NCBI RefSeq assembly: GCF_010093535.1
Contig: NW_022985216.1
Coordinates: forward strand, 213,029-277,028
Reading direction: 5' to 3'
Source: Lindgomyces ingoldianus
Lineage: Eukaryota; Ascomycota; Dothideomycetes; Pleosporales; Lindgomycetaceae
DNA: 64,000 nt
Shown: positions 22,503 through 35,268 of the stretch, one piece after another
How positions within the stretch are numbered: position 1 is the stretch's first letter
Layout: each line of letters opens with the position of its first letter
The notes under the pieces: model-generated
The model's input: only the letters and a program-made list of their open reading frames with translations
Database searches by the model: none
What the model was told of the DNA's origin: nothing
Made by a program: the position numbers and the translations under genes

Positions 22503-25500
22503 CAATTATACTACTATATAATTAGGTTGATTGACTTTAGAGCTCTCACTAGGGTATTATCCAGTGTAAAAAGCCTAAAAGAAAGCAAATATAATCGTAA
22601 AAATTCTTTAATAAAACATAAAGAGGATATAGCTACTTAGTAGTAGCTGGAGAGTAAAAGTCGTTAAGATACAGTGCGCTTAGGTGTAAGCTAACAATCT
22701 ACAGAGCGCAGAAGCACAGCTTACATAGGTTGAACCCACTTCAAACATTCTGCGTTCTTGCAGAAACAAAAGGTCAAATAGGGCACCAGACCCCCCGAAG
22801 TCCGGGGAGATATTGGGGAAACAAAAGGGTACTCGATATTCGGATGTTGCAGCCTCTTTTACTCCTAGTTGCCCACTACTCTCACCTAGCCTCATCGTCC
22901 TGTCTTTGTGCAACGGTGACAGCGAATCTAACGTTTACGGTACTCGAGTTATCACTGTATCGAACTCTGATGCTGAGATTCTATATCCAGGTATTTCTAC
23001 GAGATCTACTGGTTGCTACGGATGGTGGTCTGTGCTCGTAAGGTCTCTTCGTTGAATCGTTGGAGGCATATTAAATCGGGCTGGATGGACGTAACCATTG
23101 GTCTAGCCCTCCGGCCCATGCGGGACGTAGCCGGTTTGCCTTTCGGATGCTTGTTGATAGCGGCTTTCCTTAGCCTTTTGTCGCACGTGACAATTGGACC
23201 AGATGAAACTACATCACATGACGTAGTGTTTCACCTCAATATGAGTCAGCGCAGTAGTCGCTCTTTTAGCACTGGCGTCTTTCCTTATTGAGACTAGCGC
23301 CCTTTTGGTCCTTTACCATATTGTTAGCTTGGAGCCCCCTCAAGCTCCTGAGACTAGACCCTACACCTTTGCTCAATCGACTAGTTTGGTTCTCGCCACC
23401 TGATTGACGAGTCACACCTCATATGCTCTCTATCATCCGTCAGCTCTAACCGTGCGATACTTTTCGTGTTGGTGCATAAGGTACAAGGCAAGGCCAGCGA
23501 TAGCAAGAGGGCGAGGCCGCTGACTACGACGCCGGCGATCCAGGTTTTGCTTGATTCCTTGGCTAAGTCGAGATCGACTACTAATGTTGACGTTGATATT
23601 TGCAGAGGTGAGGTGGCGGTGGAGGACGATGTGAATATCGTTGTCACCTTGCCATCCACCAATGCTTGAGCAGTTGTCGGTAGCATTTAGAAATACTCAG
23701 TGGTTGGTGTGTGTTCTTTGCGCATCCAATCATGGCCAGAAGTCGAGCAACCTTAGTACTTCCAGTGTAGATTAGATTACCCACTACGAATTAGCCCGGT
23801 ATAAGGTTGGAGGTTTCTCGGCTCCGTGTCTCCTACCGGGAAACAATTATTCTTACCAGCCACGAGTATAATCAATGGGTGATGTAACTTCCGTTAGATG
23901 TAGCGGTTGGCAGGTATTGATTATAATACTCCTGCCAATTCAATGAAGTCGTTTCACAACAGCCAACAACGGAGTCCATTGATGTAGTGAAAGGATAACC
24001 GAGAATGCAAGTATTGGGTGTAACTGAACATAATGTGAACCATTGGAAGTTATTAGCACTGAGCCGCTACCAACAAGTTGATCCAGAAGATGTTGCCTGA
24101 TACTATCCTACTTGGTTGATGCTAGTGTATTATCCCCGAGGTTGAAGGAAAGCGGGGGGCGTCATGGTGGGATGAGCTGGCGTGAATTCTCTGGATGATG
24201 TGAAGAAATAAACCCGAGTGGTACTACGAAAAGAATGATAACAGTCAATGTCTTGGCGTAGAGTTTCTCGAAGGATAGGATAGGATGGCGGGCGCAGAAA
24301 TGCGTAGCGGGACGCAGATGATTATGAAGGGTATTAGAGTAAGCTCTAGTCACTGCTATACGTCGTAGTGCTAGAGATGGCCTCCTATATATGTAGGAGA
24401 ATGTAAAAAGCGTCACAGCATGCTCAACAGCCTCATCGCAGGGCAAAAAGATAGGCGTCGGGCAATCAGGGTCCGGACCGTCACTGTGATTGATACTTCT
24501 ACGAGGTTGCTAGGATACTAGAGGAATGAATGGGAGTCACCCTTGGCTTCGCCCTTCGCTTCGCCCAGTGATGCTAGTAGGCGCTTCTGCAGCTACCAGC
24601 TCCCGAAAGAATCGCACCCAGTCGATACAACAGCGTCCGGAGTCCAGCAGGTAAGCTTTTCATGAATGATTGCCAACAGGTCTGTATGAAGGGATTTAAA
24701 TGCTGTTGCCCTGTATTGAGTGAACATGAACGCCGGCTCGGCGTCGCTCCGGGGACGTTCGAATTTCCCTCCCCTCATTCAGTCGACTCAAAGCCACTCT
24801 ACTTGAGAGTTACAAGAGCCCATTTCTTTGCTGAAGGTAGAACCTCGGCTAGGCACCGGCAACCTATGACACGATAAATGCTTCCGGGATGCAGCATGCA
24901 GAGTGTGGATCTATGACAATAATAGCCGCTGAGCCGCAATGCTAATACGAACCCTGCTCGGGTGTAAAGGTACGGGCTTATTTCTTGTCATTACGCTTGG
25001 CTGTGCTGAAGGGGTCATGGCTGTGGCGTCAGACGTCAGCGGCACAATTATGGGCGAGAGTCGGGCGGGAAATGTAAAATAAGGTTGGCTACGGCGGGGT
25101 TGCGTGCGCCGAGGAAAGGTTGGCCTCGTGTGTTCCTTCCATCAGATTCCGCCTAACAGTATCAGACCAGCCACATCTATGAGCACGTGTATTCAACAGA
25201 AGAATCGAACTTCGCCTATCTCTTCGCTTTTCTCTAGCCTCTCTTAAACCTCGCTTGAGCTCGTGAGTGATTTCGGGACAATTTGAAATGCGGGGCGGCG
25301 GCTAAGGTTGAATGCCATTGGCTGGGATCAGCCAACTTCGTACACAGTATACTTCGAGAAGGCATCGAATAGATTACGAACATGTGAGAGACTGCCAGTT
25401 GCCTTTGTGGCCACGGCAGCATGGTGAGATCCCTACAAAGCTTGAACACCATAACAGAGTACGCCGATTCCACGTTCTCCATAGGCTTCATGGGTCAATG

Positions 25501-25622
25501 GGGCATCGAGCAGATAGTTCAGGGGTATGAGCCTTGACATAATTCACACCTTGTTCCCGGAATCTTTTCTACTGGACGACACGGCTGTCTAAACATGGCC
25601 CGGCTCTGGAGCTTGCCGTCGA
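22503..25622. other. Gene-poor flank after the first repeat block
   Basis: GC content recovers here, but I recognise no complete gene. One minus-strand ORF with a possible membrane span (23381-23686) is listed separately. Plus-strand ORFs at 22730-23291 overlap in different frames and match nothing I know. Confidence 0.35.
23381..23686 (-). CDS. Possible C-terminal exon of a membrane-anchored protein
   Basis: The 101-residue frame has a Ser/Thr-rich stretch (TIFTSSSTATSPLQISTST), then a hydrophobic span (WIAGVVVSGLALLLSLALP) and a short charged tail. Stalk, single span and tail is the usual C-terminal plan of fungal cell-surface proteins. A stop lies directly upstream in frame, so if real this would be a last exon or the remnant of a longer gene. 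I could not find the extracellular part. Confidence 0.3.
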   Translation of the reverse strand: MLPTTAQALVDGKVTTIFTSSSTATSPLQISTSTLVVDLDLAKESSKTWIAGVVVSGLALLLSLALPCTLCTNTKSIARLELTDDREHMRCDSSIRWREPN

Positions 25623-25905
25623 GTGAGAGAAGGCAGGAAGCTCATCAAGAGGGAAGCACTTCGGGCTCCTCTAAGAGCAAAGGAACATGTGGAGAGAAAG
25701 TATGAACTCAATCCAGATAGCGAATATCGACCAATAGAACTCATCAAGGGTACGTCTCCAGAACCCCTTCTTGAATGTAATGACGGAGACGAAATCGTGG
25801 TCAATGTACACAGTTAGGCTACAGCCGCGACTTCAATTGATTGCTATGGTCTTTACCAGAATGGTACGAAATAGATAGATAGGTCTATAATGATTATAGA
25901 GTATT
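25623..25905 (+). pseudogene. N-terminal relic of a multicopper oxidase
   Basis: The frame reads YELNPDSEYRPIELIKGTSP, then EPLLECNDGDEIVVNVHS, which is the first cupredoxin strand region of fungal laccase-like multicopper oxidases. A TAG follows at once. After it the same frame continues ATAATSIDCYGLYQNGTK and a second stop, at the place where the family has a copper-binding HWHG followed by YQNGTN. Both histidines of that motif are lost (DCYG). Nothing further of the roughly 550-residue protein is recognisable downstream. It is therefore a truncated, mutated gene remnant and not an active enzyme. Confidence 0.7.
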
Positions 25906-27544
25906 AGATCGCGCCTGGTTATTCCTCCACGTACCGTCTCGATGTCTTGTGAGAAACATGTATATATATGTATTACAGTCACATGACTATGCAACTCTCA
26001 GATGGACTAGTTAGACCTAAGGTGATCCGCACTTGAAGTTACGAAGAAGACAAATTGTGAAAGGTACCATATGGCGAAGATAGAATGGTAGTGGCTACTA
26101 CTACGATCTATCATCATCTCTGTTGATGCAATATCTCGCACCTGGCAGCGAGAACCACAAACCAGTACGGTGTCCGCTCAAGTGAACGGTTGTGGTGCTC
26201 GCAATTGCGCCGACTTACACAATCGCAAATTCTTATCTACCAATACCTCAAATGCACTCTTGGGCCTATTTTCCGACCACAGCACACGCTGCGTATCATC
26301 AATGTAGGCGCCTTCACCGAATTCCAGATCCAGATCGATGAGCACTAGTTCCTTCTTACGGAAGTCGACGGCGTTGAAATCTATCCTCAACCAGCACACT
26401 GGCTTAGTTTCAATCTCGTACAACGATATAGTGTCGTGCTTATGCCACCTAACCTGAATGAAGACCTATCTGTGAGGGCGAGGATGATCACGCAGTGCTT
26501 CAAGTATGAGGAATTGGGAACGAAAGAGGAGGCCCGTAGGCCCACCAGATTCTATTCGCCCAGTGAGAGCGTTAAGTCTCCAGGCAAAGATTAAGCTGAC
26601 ATCGAGAAATTCGAATGTCGGGATCTGAGTTCGAGCGCTATTGAATCCGTGAAAGAGTTCATAGGTCCATAAAACGCGGACGGCCAGGCTTACCACCAAA
26701 CAAGCTTCTGACACAGAGAGTTGCATCTAAGTCGCGGGTACATGAACGGGAGTTCTTATCGGATCAACTTGTCACATCCGACCGTGAACACCAAATATCC
26801 GGGTGTTTCAATGAACAAGTATCCCACTCCTCGTTCGCCCGTTTTCTTTAGTGTCAACACCGAATTCTTCGACCCGACATCCAGGTCAGGCTACACCAGA
26901 AAAGTGCGACGATGCGCCCGTTGGTACGAAGTAGGAACCCAAACGCAGTAAGTATGAGTCTCAGAAGAGTTTGGTGGTGAACCACGTGTCCTTATCGATA
27001 GTGGCATAATTTGAATCGCACATGCGCATGGGCACTTGACCATTAACCACAATCTTCAAACCATCTCATAGAGCCATTTATATATCGTATGCAAAATTTC
27101 GGCATTTCCTTGGCGTTCGTTTCTTAATTCTTGCACGCACCTAGGGTTGCTGTTAAAATCATAAAAGCTGCCAGTCAGCGCATATCGACGCAGCAATAAA
27201 TAGCATGCAACTTACTTCGCTATGCCAGACGACCACCTCACTAACCAAACGCGATTCTAAAGTACAATCCTTATGTTTATAAAAACAAGCGCATAAATTA
27301 TTTAAATTGGTCTCTACTCTTAATATATCAACTCTGGAAACATGGGCCGAATTTCCGAACTTTGGATCATAGAAGGTGGTAGGAGGAAAATAACGATACA
27401 ATTATATACCTATTCTGGTAGCGGCAAAGGATGGAGGCTTAGGCTGAGAATGTGCATAAATACCTTCATCTTGCCCTTTTCTTGAAGTTTGCTTTTTTAC
27501 CCGTCATATCCGTACCTGCTACCTACGGCAACCCATCTGCCACA
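25906..27544. other. Intergenic region with weak minus-strand ORFs
   Basis: The minus-strand frame at 26447-26178 (VRWHKHDTISLYEIE..KSAFEVLVDKN) could be an exon beginning after the acceptor TTCAG, but I recognise no family and find no convincing partner exon. The minus-strand ORF at 26466-26726 has no motif. The last 100 bases contain an AT-rich TATA-like stretch (CATAAATA near 27455) upstream of the Cip1-like gene. Confidence 0.3.
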
Positions 27545-28366
27545 ATGTTCCGTCAAACCGCTCTTCTCGCCCTTGCTCTCCTCCCCTTCTCCCTTGGTCA
27601 AGTGTCCGAGGGCTTCGAAAGCGGGTGGGACCAGACCGCATGGCCCACCTACGCGGCCGACTGCAATCAGGGGGGTAAAGTCACCCTTGACAGCTCCACC
27701 GCTTATAGCGGCAAGAATTCTATGAGGGTTGATGGTGCGGGTGGCTACTGTGGACATATTTTCTTTGGCACAACGAAAGTCCCCAGCGGTGACGTTTACG
27801 TCAGGGCTTACGTGTAAGTTTTTGTGGTGGCAGAGGTAGAGTGCTGAAGGGGTGAAGCAATTTTAAAGTTGAAAGGAAATGCTAACATACACCTATCCTC
27901 ATCCAGCAAAGCCTCCAAGGCCTTCACCGACTCTCATGTCTCCTTCATCACCATGCCCGACTCCGCCCAGGGCGCTAAGAAGCATCTCCGCATTGGCGGC
28001 CAAAGCAAGATCATGATGTACAACCGCGAGTCCGACGATGCCACCCTTCCCGACCTCTCCCCGCAAGGTATTGCCGCTTCCACCGCCCTTCCCACTGGCT
28101 CCTGGCAATGTTTCGAATACCACTTGGGAACCGATGGCACCATTGAGACTTGGTTGAATGGCAACGCTGTGGCGGGTCTTACCGTCAAGGCTGGTGTCAC
28201 CAATAAAAACGCCGCCCAGTGGCAGAGGAGCACCTACAAACCCAAAATCACCGGTATTTACTTCGGTTGGGAGTCGTACGGCGGCGACGCGAATACCTTC
28301 TGGTACGACGACATTGTCGTCAGCTCGAGCCGTGTTGGATGCGCTGGCGGATCTCCTGCTCATTAG
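27545..28366 (+). CDS. Cip1-like secreted polysaccharide-active protein
   Basis: Two exons, 27545-27813 and 27907-28366, are joined across a 93-bp GTAAGT..CCAG intron and give 242 residues. A signal peptide (MFRQTALLALALLPFSLGQ) precedes a single beta-sandwich-type domain. Its motifs FESGWDQTAWPTYAADCNQG, GYCGHIFFGTTKVPSGD, KHLRIGGQSKIMMYNRESDD and FGWESYGGDANTFWYDD match, to my recollection, the Cip1 protein family first described in Hypocrea/Trichoderma as co-induced with cellulases. The protein ends soon after SSSRVGC, so it lacks the C-terminal cellulose-binding module present in some members. The ATG at 27545 is chosen because it gives the signal peptide; a longer in-frame extension to 27452 does not. 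Exact substrate and activity are not deducible here. Confidence 0.85.
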
Positions 28367-29924
28367 ACCATTCAACAACCAACTCGCACCACCAACATCA
28401 ATCCCGCTACCCTTTACCACCGGAATTTATAGTATGAACAAGATCCACCATTATGACGGTGGTGGTGCGGCCTGGGCCCCGAACACCTCTAGCTCTCATG
28501 GAGACGTGCATACGAAAGCGCTTTATTCTAGTGCTTCCCACTCCTAACCTAAAATAAGAGTTCCTAGTCGTATAATCATTGCACGATTTGGCAAGAGTAT
28601 AAGGGTCACTTATGCTCGAAATTAGCCATAACATAGTCTACGGTTTCTCATCGATGTGCATAGAGAACTACATTAAGCTCCTAGACCTACATTACATGCT
28701 TCCCTTTTCTATTGTTTCTAGCTTGAATGTTCGTGTACGATAGATATGTATCTACTACGAGTTATAATATTCGTAACTAGAGAATAGTAAACGTTATTAT
28801 ATCTTCGATATTAAACCCTACACTGTCAGGGTAACTACCTGTGAACTCAATGCCCCACGGCATAGGGCCTATCGGGGAAGCCTTCCTAGGAACACCCAAT
28901 GCCGCTCACGTGCTCGTTCATTGGCCTACTGCTATCACTCGAGCTGCCCCTATCAAATACTGCTAGAACATGCTCAACATTCCTATTTTCCGCGTCGCAC
29001 AACGTCCTGGACATTCACTAGATAGCGTACGTAACAATGCTCTCCTTTGAGCTCGTGTCTCTTGTGTGTTGGATCCCCGCGACATACGATTATTTATATA
29101 AAATAAATTAGTATTTAATCCTTTTACTACTTTAGCAACTATAGGTGCTACTCATAGCTAGCAAAACACTTGTAAAAAAAAATTAACTGCTAATACTTCA
29201 TACAAAAATGTTGGTATCGTGTTAAAGCTCAATCGCAGCTTATGAAAACTAGTTAGTCGAGAGTTTCAATAGCCTAATTGAAATGTTTCTAATAACAGCT
29301 ATGCAGCCACTTGCAGGGCCAACCTCACTCTCTACATTTCATTTAGTCTGGTTACGTGCAATATCCTCAGGAAGACTTTCCTTGGAGATGTGTTCTTAGC
29401 ATATTAGCACGTTGTCGCCCCTCGAAGACGACACCTGCGAGCGTGTTAAGGTTAAGCAGCTTATCTCCACATTCGATATTAACAGCCACACGCTCTGTGG
29501 TAACGTGAATATTGTCAACCAATTGCTAGCCTTGGCTACTACTTGGACGGCTTGCTAGAGACACTACTAGACATAGCCAAAGAGCAATATCGGTAATGTC
29601 TTCGTATTCGACGACTCGCAGGATCCATTTGGGGACAGGCTAGGAGTTGCTAGCGGTATCGCCTCGGGGTTCTTCTGAGGAAGCCGTCTATGAACACATG
29701 GGCGAGAAACGGAAGTAAGGTGACGCTGGACGGCTCTCCGAAACACCGAATAGTCAGCCCCCACTATTGCCTAATTAGGTTAGAACTTACAAGCGTTGGA
29801 AACAGTCATTTACACGAACGTCTGGCGCGTCATTCTCGCGATTGTTAGTTTACAGACAACGAAGCGAGTGTGCTAAGAGATTTTACGAATTAATTTTTCT
29901 TAACGGATTCATATTTTACGCCAT
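28367..29924. other. Intergenic region, AT-rich in part
   Basis: No gene recognised. The ORF at 29567-29764 (minus) is short and featureless. Bases 29.08-29.22 kb are locally AT-rich and may be an old repeat fragment. Confidence 0.35.
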
Positions 29925-30800
29925 TCACGTTTCCAGTTCGCGGGGGCTATTCGGAACCGCCAACTCCGCCAACGGTGCTATCTCTTGGGGCCCACCGCTG
30001 TGCATTGTGATTGTGTAAGAGTCTTTGATTTGGTCGGCAAGTTTCATCTCTCCAGAGGGTTTGTGCGCTGAATGTGCCTGGCTCTTGCGCGTTTTAGATA
30101 CTAAAGCACCTGCAATAATACCCAACAACAGGATAGTGGGAACACCCAGACCAATTCCCACCCCAAGGCCTATCTTTGCATCTTGAGATAGCCCGCCTTT
30201 AGATCCGTTCTCAGACAACGCCATCGAAGAAGTTGTTGCTGAAGGCTGGGTTGTAGCGGCGGAACTCGAGGGGCTCGTTGAGGCGGAACTTGACAAACTG
30301 CTAGTAGCCACAGATCTCGAAACATTGAAATAATGCGAGAAAAACCGGGGTCCTTCCCAACCCATCTCCAAGTAAAACACATTCGATCGATCCAGATTTA
30401 GCTCGTAAGCTTGCACAACCCAATCCATTGATTCAAGAAGAGGATCATTCTCATTATGAACTGTCAATAGTCAGGACGCGGTCTCCATAACGGAATGGGT
30501 AACTTCACTATATAACGGCGTAGTGCTCACAGTCGCACCTCCGCCCCCATTTTGTTGCCATAGCGTCAAATTGAAGAAATCAGACACGGTCAAATTCGTT
30601 GTCCACGAAATCCCTTGAACACTGCCCAAATCCATAACGCGATTATCCTTATATGTAGCTGGTCCCGGGCTTCCTCCGCAGGGTGGAGGCTCAGTGAACG
30701 AGCCCCCGACTGGATTTTCTGGCTGGCATTGCGCTTGGACCGTGGATCGGGAGGCAGAAAGCAGAGCGAGTGAAAAGGCGACAAATCGCGTAAACATCAT
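29925..30800 (-). CDS. Single-pass cell-surface glycoprotein (about 275 aa)
   Basis: Reading on the minus strand, exon 1 is 30800-30509 and exon 2 is 30460-29925. A 48-bp intron (GTGAAG donor, CTGAC branch, ACAG acceptor) removes an in-frame TGA and restores a single frame of 275 residues. Order of parts: signal peptide (VAFSLALLSASRSTVQA), a Cys-poor extracellular domain with several N-x-S/T sites (TNLTVSDFFNLTLW) and a WVVQAYELNLDRSNVF segment, a Ser/Thr-rich stalk, a transmembrane helix (IGLGVGIGLGVPTILLLGIIAGALV), then a basic stop-transfer TRKSQAHS and a cytoplasmic tail. This architecture is frequent in ascomycete cell-wall or plasma-membrane proteins. The function is unknown. The start could be the second Met at 30797. 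Confidence 0.7.
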
Positions 30801-31516
30801 GAACGTGTTGAAGCGCAGCCCAAAAATCGGATCGTCGAGGACGAAGCGAAGTCCAAGTTTAAGTAAGATTTTGGGGTCTGTGAACTCTGCGCCTTCGGCG
30901 CAATCCAACTGACTCAGCTTTGAATATTACGTTGGGGGCCGAATTAAAATCGGTACCCTTAAAACAGCCACAAAACAAGGATAATTAGAGAATTCAATCA
31001 GTTGTCGGAATGCTATATCGCTAGCAGTCAGACTCCATTCACTCACTGCTTGGCAACTCCTTGAGATACGCCAACTGGCGGAGCGCCTGCAGGGTACTGG
31101 GGTTTAGCAGCCGATTCACGCGCTCACCTGAAGCGCGGGGAAATCGCCGTAGAACTTTTCACACTGATTGAAACTATACAGCCACATAAAATGGATCTCG
31201 GCCTAGAGATATAACGATTTAAGACATTAATTACGGCGATTAATGGAAGGCTACTGGCTAGACGCGGAAGCGTGAAGGAAGCTTGATAGCTCCACCATTA
31301 GCTGCCCTCTAGGTTCCACATCAATACAGCACTCTTCAGCTCTAACAACAAGTAGCTTGCACCTGCTCGACCGTAATGATTACAGCTTAAGAAGCCTTTG
31401 TAGCCTTTCTAGAAGGGTTTATCTTTGTCGTTACGAGCTCTTCGTACAGCTCCAGCCATACCTTCATCAAAAACTGCATCGGCTGGTGTTTCTCAGACTC
31501 GCGTCATCCGCGGCTA
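30801..31516. other. Short flank before the second repeat block
   Basis: It contains the promoter side of the minus-strand surface-protein gene. No other coding signal is seen. The ORF at 31357-31551 overlaps the repeat boundary and has no motif. Confidence 0.35.
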
Positions 31517-33020
31517 ATCTATCTGGTGCAAAAATCGGTGGAATTCCTTAGCAATACAACAATTTTCCCTGCACGCGTATAAACTTACATATAAACTGTA
31601 GATTTACTAATTTTATGTAAAAAATTATGCAATAACTATCTAATAATTATTAGTAAAACTTAAGGCTATATAAATATATATAAAGAAGTCTACTAATATG
31701 TTTTTTAAAGTTATAGTCTTATATTTTAAGCCTATAGTGTTTCTATAAGGCCTCTTACGCCTACACAGGCGCGTTGCACTTTTAAGATTTTTAGAGAGCT
31801 TGTAACTAAAAGCTATAGCCTTAATCTATACTAAAGAATTAAAATATATTACTTTTTACTACTAGGCTAGTGTTATAACTCTATTACTAGTTATGTTAGT
31901 GTGTTGTAGTTAAAAGTGTACATAATTAAGCATAACTTAAAGCTACATAGTAGCATTTATAAACTAAGTAATCTAAACACTATACTTAGCTACTTATATA
32001 AAATAAAATCTAAAGATAAGTAAGCTTTATTTAATAAGCTTTATTAAAGTAGCTAAATATATTATAATAAAATAGCTTACTAGTTATAAATAAAAAAAGT
32101 GTTAAAGTATACTAGTTAATAGTTACTTAGCTACTTAATAATTATAGTAAAAGTAAGTAAGCGCTGCATCTTATCTTTATACTTTATAATAAAATGCTTT
32201 ATAAAAGCTATTACTACTATATAAAGTAGTTTACTACTGCTAATCTAGTGTTTCTAAATAGGTTTATTTTTAGTAAAAAGACTAGTTAGCAGCAGTACAC
32301 TTACACACTAATAGGCTCTATAAACTACTATATATAAGATGTTTAATAAGGGAAAACCTAAGCAGCTTTACTTATGTTTACTATAAATAGCTACCTGCCT
32401 TATATAGGTGTAAAAAAGAGCTATTTTAGCTATAAAGACTTTATAGATTAGATCTACAAGTTACTACTACCTACTTTTTACATAGTATATAGTAATAAGA
32501 CTATAGTTATAGTCTTTAACAACATCTTAATTTATATAAACTAAAAAGTTATAAGTAAGATTAAGTAAGTTAGCTATATTATTAAATATTTACTACTATG
32601 CTTACTAAACTATAGCTTAATTAAGCTTACTTTTAGCATTTTAAAAGCTTAAATTTGCAGGTACTATAGCTATATATAAGTAATTTAATAACTTTAGTAA
32701 CTTTTTAAAAGCAGCTATCTATAAAAGTTAGTGTAATTAGTTTATAAAAAGCACTTTAAGCAGACTACTAATAGCCTATATAAAATAAAGAGTAAAAAGA
32801 TGTTAATAAAGGCTAGGCATAAGATATAAAAGTAGTAATAAAGTAAATAAGTAGTAAAAAGAATAAAGTAGAAAAAATAAATGTTAATTATATAATAATT
32901 ATTATAGTATTAGTAACATAGTAATATGTTTCTAAAGCTTAACACCTGTAGTTCTATCTTCTTAGTTTATTACTATACTACTTACAGCGCTGTTGTTACC
33001 TATATTTATAAGTCTTATAG

Positions 33021-33036
33021 CAGTAGCAGTAGCAGC

Positions 33037-33090
<54 letters not shown>
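33021..33090. repeat. (AGT)n microsatellite
   Basis: Some 70 bp of CAGTAG/AGT trinucleotides. The poly-serine ORF across it is an artefact of the repeat. Confidence 0.95.
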
Positions 33091-34028
33091 TATTGTTATT
33101 GTAGTTAAATGTAGGATTATTATTAGCTACACTAGCGCTAAGAACCTTATGTTTTAGCGTAAAACACCTTCTATTTTAGCGTAAAGCACCTTTTATTATA
33201 AAAAGTATAGCATAGACAGCTTAGTAATGCAACTACTCTTAAGCTTTAGGTAGCTTTTAGCAGTACCTAGTTTACCTCTATGCTGTATCTAGATTACCTT
33301 TAGGCCTTCTAGATAGCTTTAGGCTACACCTAGTTTACCTCTAGACTGTATTTAGATAGCCTATAGGCCTGTAATTTCCTGCTAGCTTTATAAAGTTATA
33401 TTACTACTAGATAGTTTTTAGACTGTATTTAGATTACCTTTAAGCTTTCTAGATAGCTTTAGGCTATATCTGTAATAAGGTAGGCGCCCCGCCTGCCAAG
33501 CCGATACTATACAACTTTCCCCTCTGTACTAAAAGGTACGCACGAGAATACTTAAGCTAAGTATTCTCGCATAGTATAACATATATATAGGTAATGCTAG
33601 GGTAAGCACTAGCACTAGCGGTTGTCTCTAGCATAGCCTAAACCTCTATAAGCGAGAGAAGGCCACGTGGTTGACTGTGCCAACCTTGTTACAATATCTA
33701 GTTTACTAGTACACTATGTAAAGTTTAGGAACTAATTATTTTTAAACTAACTTTTACTACCTTTTTCTAAGAGCTTAAGACGCGCTCTAAGAAGAAAAGA
33801 GATAAGTAAACTATCTTTACTATTAGCTTTATATTCTATAAGCTACTATCTACTTTCGTAGAAATAGGTAAATAAAAAGAGTAAAACATAAAGAGATTTT
33901 TTAAAAAAAAATTCTATTAAAGTTAACTTAGTTACACTAGTACTAGACAATGTATAGGCTGTTACTAAATAGCCTATAAGCTTTACTAAATTATAATTAC
34001 TTTAAGCTATAGCTTATAATTACACTAA

Positions 34029-34591
34029 GCTACTATAAGAACAGGGCTCCGCACCACTCCGCTAATACAACTAAAAGGTATGAATAATTAACCAACGTTA
34101 ATTTTTAGGTGCAGAATAGTATATATACCTGTCGCACGTAAGCGCTATCTTAGCCTTACATTATCCCCCTTCTTAGCAGACGCATGTCCCAGGCGTCACA
34201 TAACCTACCCGCAGCTTAGAGGCGCCATGCGCATGTCTTAGTTACTGGCCAGAGGCTAACCACCTGCGGCCTAGAGGCGCAGGATAAATAACAACACAAC
34301 GCTTAGTAGCCCACGCTAGCTAAGCCATATACACTAGACCTCCTAGCAGCTACAACGTGGCGCTAGAAGAGGCTGCCTTATGTTTTAGTCTAAAAACTAG
34401 CTAAGCTGTCTAAGGTGTAGGTTAAACACGCAACTGTCCTTATTATTAGTTAATTATTATGTAAAAATAGAGCTCTACACTACTCTGCTAATATAACTAA
34501 AAGGTATAAATAATTAACTAACGTTAATTTTCAGGTGCAGAATAGTATATATACCTGTCGCACGTAAGCGCTATCTCGGCCTTACAGCTAC
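34029..34591. mobile_element. TRIM-like miniature LTR element (553 bp)
   Basis: Two 127-bp direct repeats, 34034-34160 and 34460-34586, share GGTGCAGAATAGTATATATA and end in CCTTACA. They are flanked exactly by the 5-bp duplication GCTAC (34029-34033 and 34587-34591). The 299-bp interior has no coding capacity. The right copy starts TGTAA; in the left copy this is TATAA, a RIP-type change. Equal repeat lengths plus a perfect 5-bp duplication fit a terminal-repeat retrotransposon in miniature. I did not find a clear primer-binding site or polypurine tract. Confidence 0.8.
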
Positions 34592-35268
34592 AGCTTAACT
34601 ACATAAAGATTTAGACAATACTAGATAATAAGCCTTACCTAATTAAGTCTAGTTGCATGTATAGTATTACTACCTAGTAGCTATTATATATGCCTTTATG
34701 TATTCTAGTAAAGTAATGGCTTATAGTTTTTACTAAGACTACTAGCTTATGTAACTTTTTATACTATACAACTTTTATTGTAATGCTTACTAGCCTAAGA
34801 GCTTTTATAGTTATAGTAATATACACTTTTATAATAAGCTTAACACTTTATTTATAAAAATATAAAGCATTTAATTTTTACTTTATATAGTTATGTTAAA
34901 AGTTAAGACTAAATTCTTTTAGTTACATGTATTTAACACTATTACTACAAGGTCTAGCTACCTTATAGTAGTAGTATAGACCTGCGACACTAGGTTGCTA
35001 TGTCTACTTATTATATTCCTAGCTTATATAGTTAGCATCTTATTCTACTTATAATATTTATGTTATTATTATTTTTTTTTTAGCTTTTTTAATAATTAAC
35101 TTTTAGCTAGAAAAGCCTTTAGCATTAAATTTAGGCTTACTACTATAAGGCTATCTAGCTTTGTTGCGCACTAGCTTTATAAGCTTACTAAGCACATGCT
35201 ATATAAGCTAAGTACGCCTAGCGTTCTACTATCTATGCAATAGCTCTCTGTTAACTACAGTTAACATT

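Noticed and set aside
22404..22640. 78-residue plus-strand ORF starting MGCFAREWGG
   Set aside because: It covers the right inverted end of a transposable element and has no protein features.
25312..25530. Plus-strand ORF just upstream of the multicopper-oxidase relic as its first exon
   Set aside because: It has no signal peptide or copper-oxidase motif and no sensible splice to the relic.
30471..30473. TGA in the surface-protein gene taken as a nonsense mutation
   Set aside because: A 48-bp intron with GTGAAG donor, CTGAC branch and ACAG acceptor removes it and keeps the frame, so the gene is called intact.
32926..33108. Poly-serine ORF
   Set aside because: It is produced by the (AGT)n repeat; surrounding sequence is a RIP-mutated transposon.
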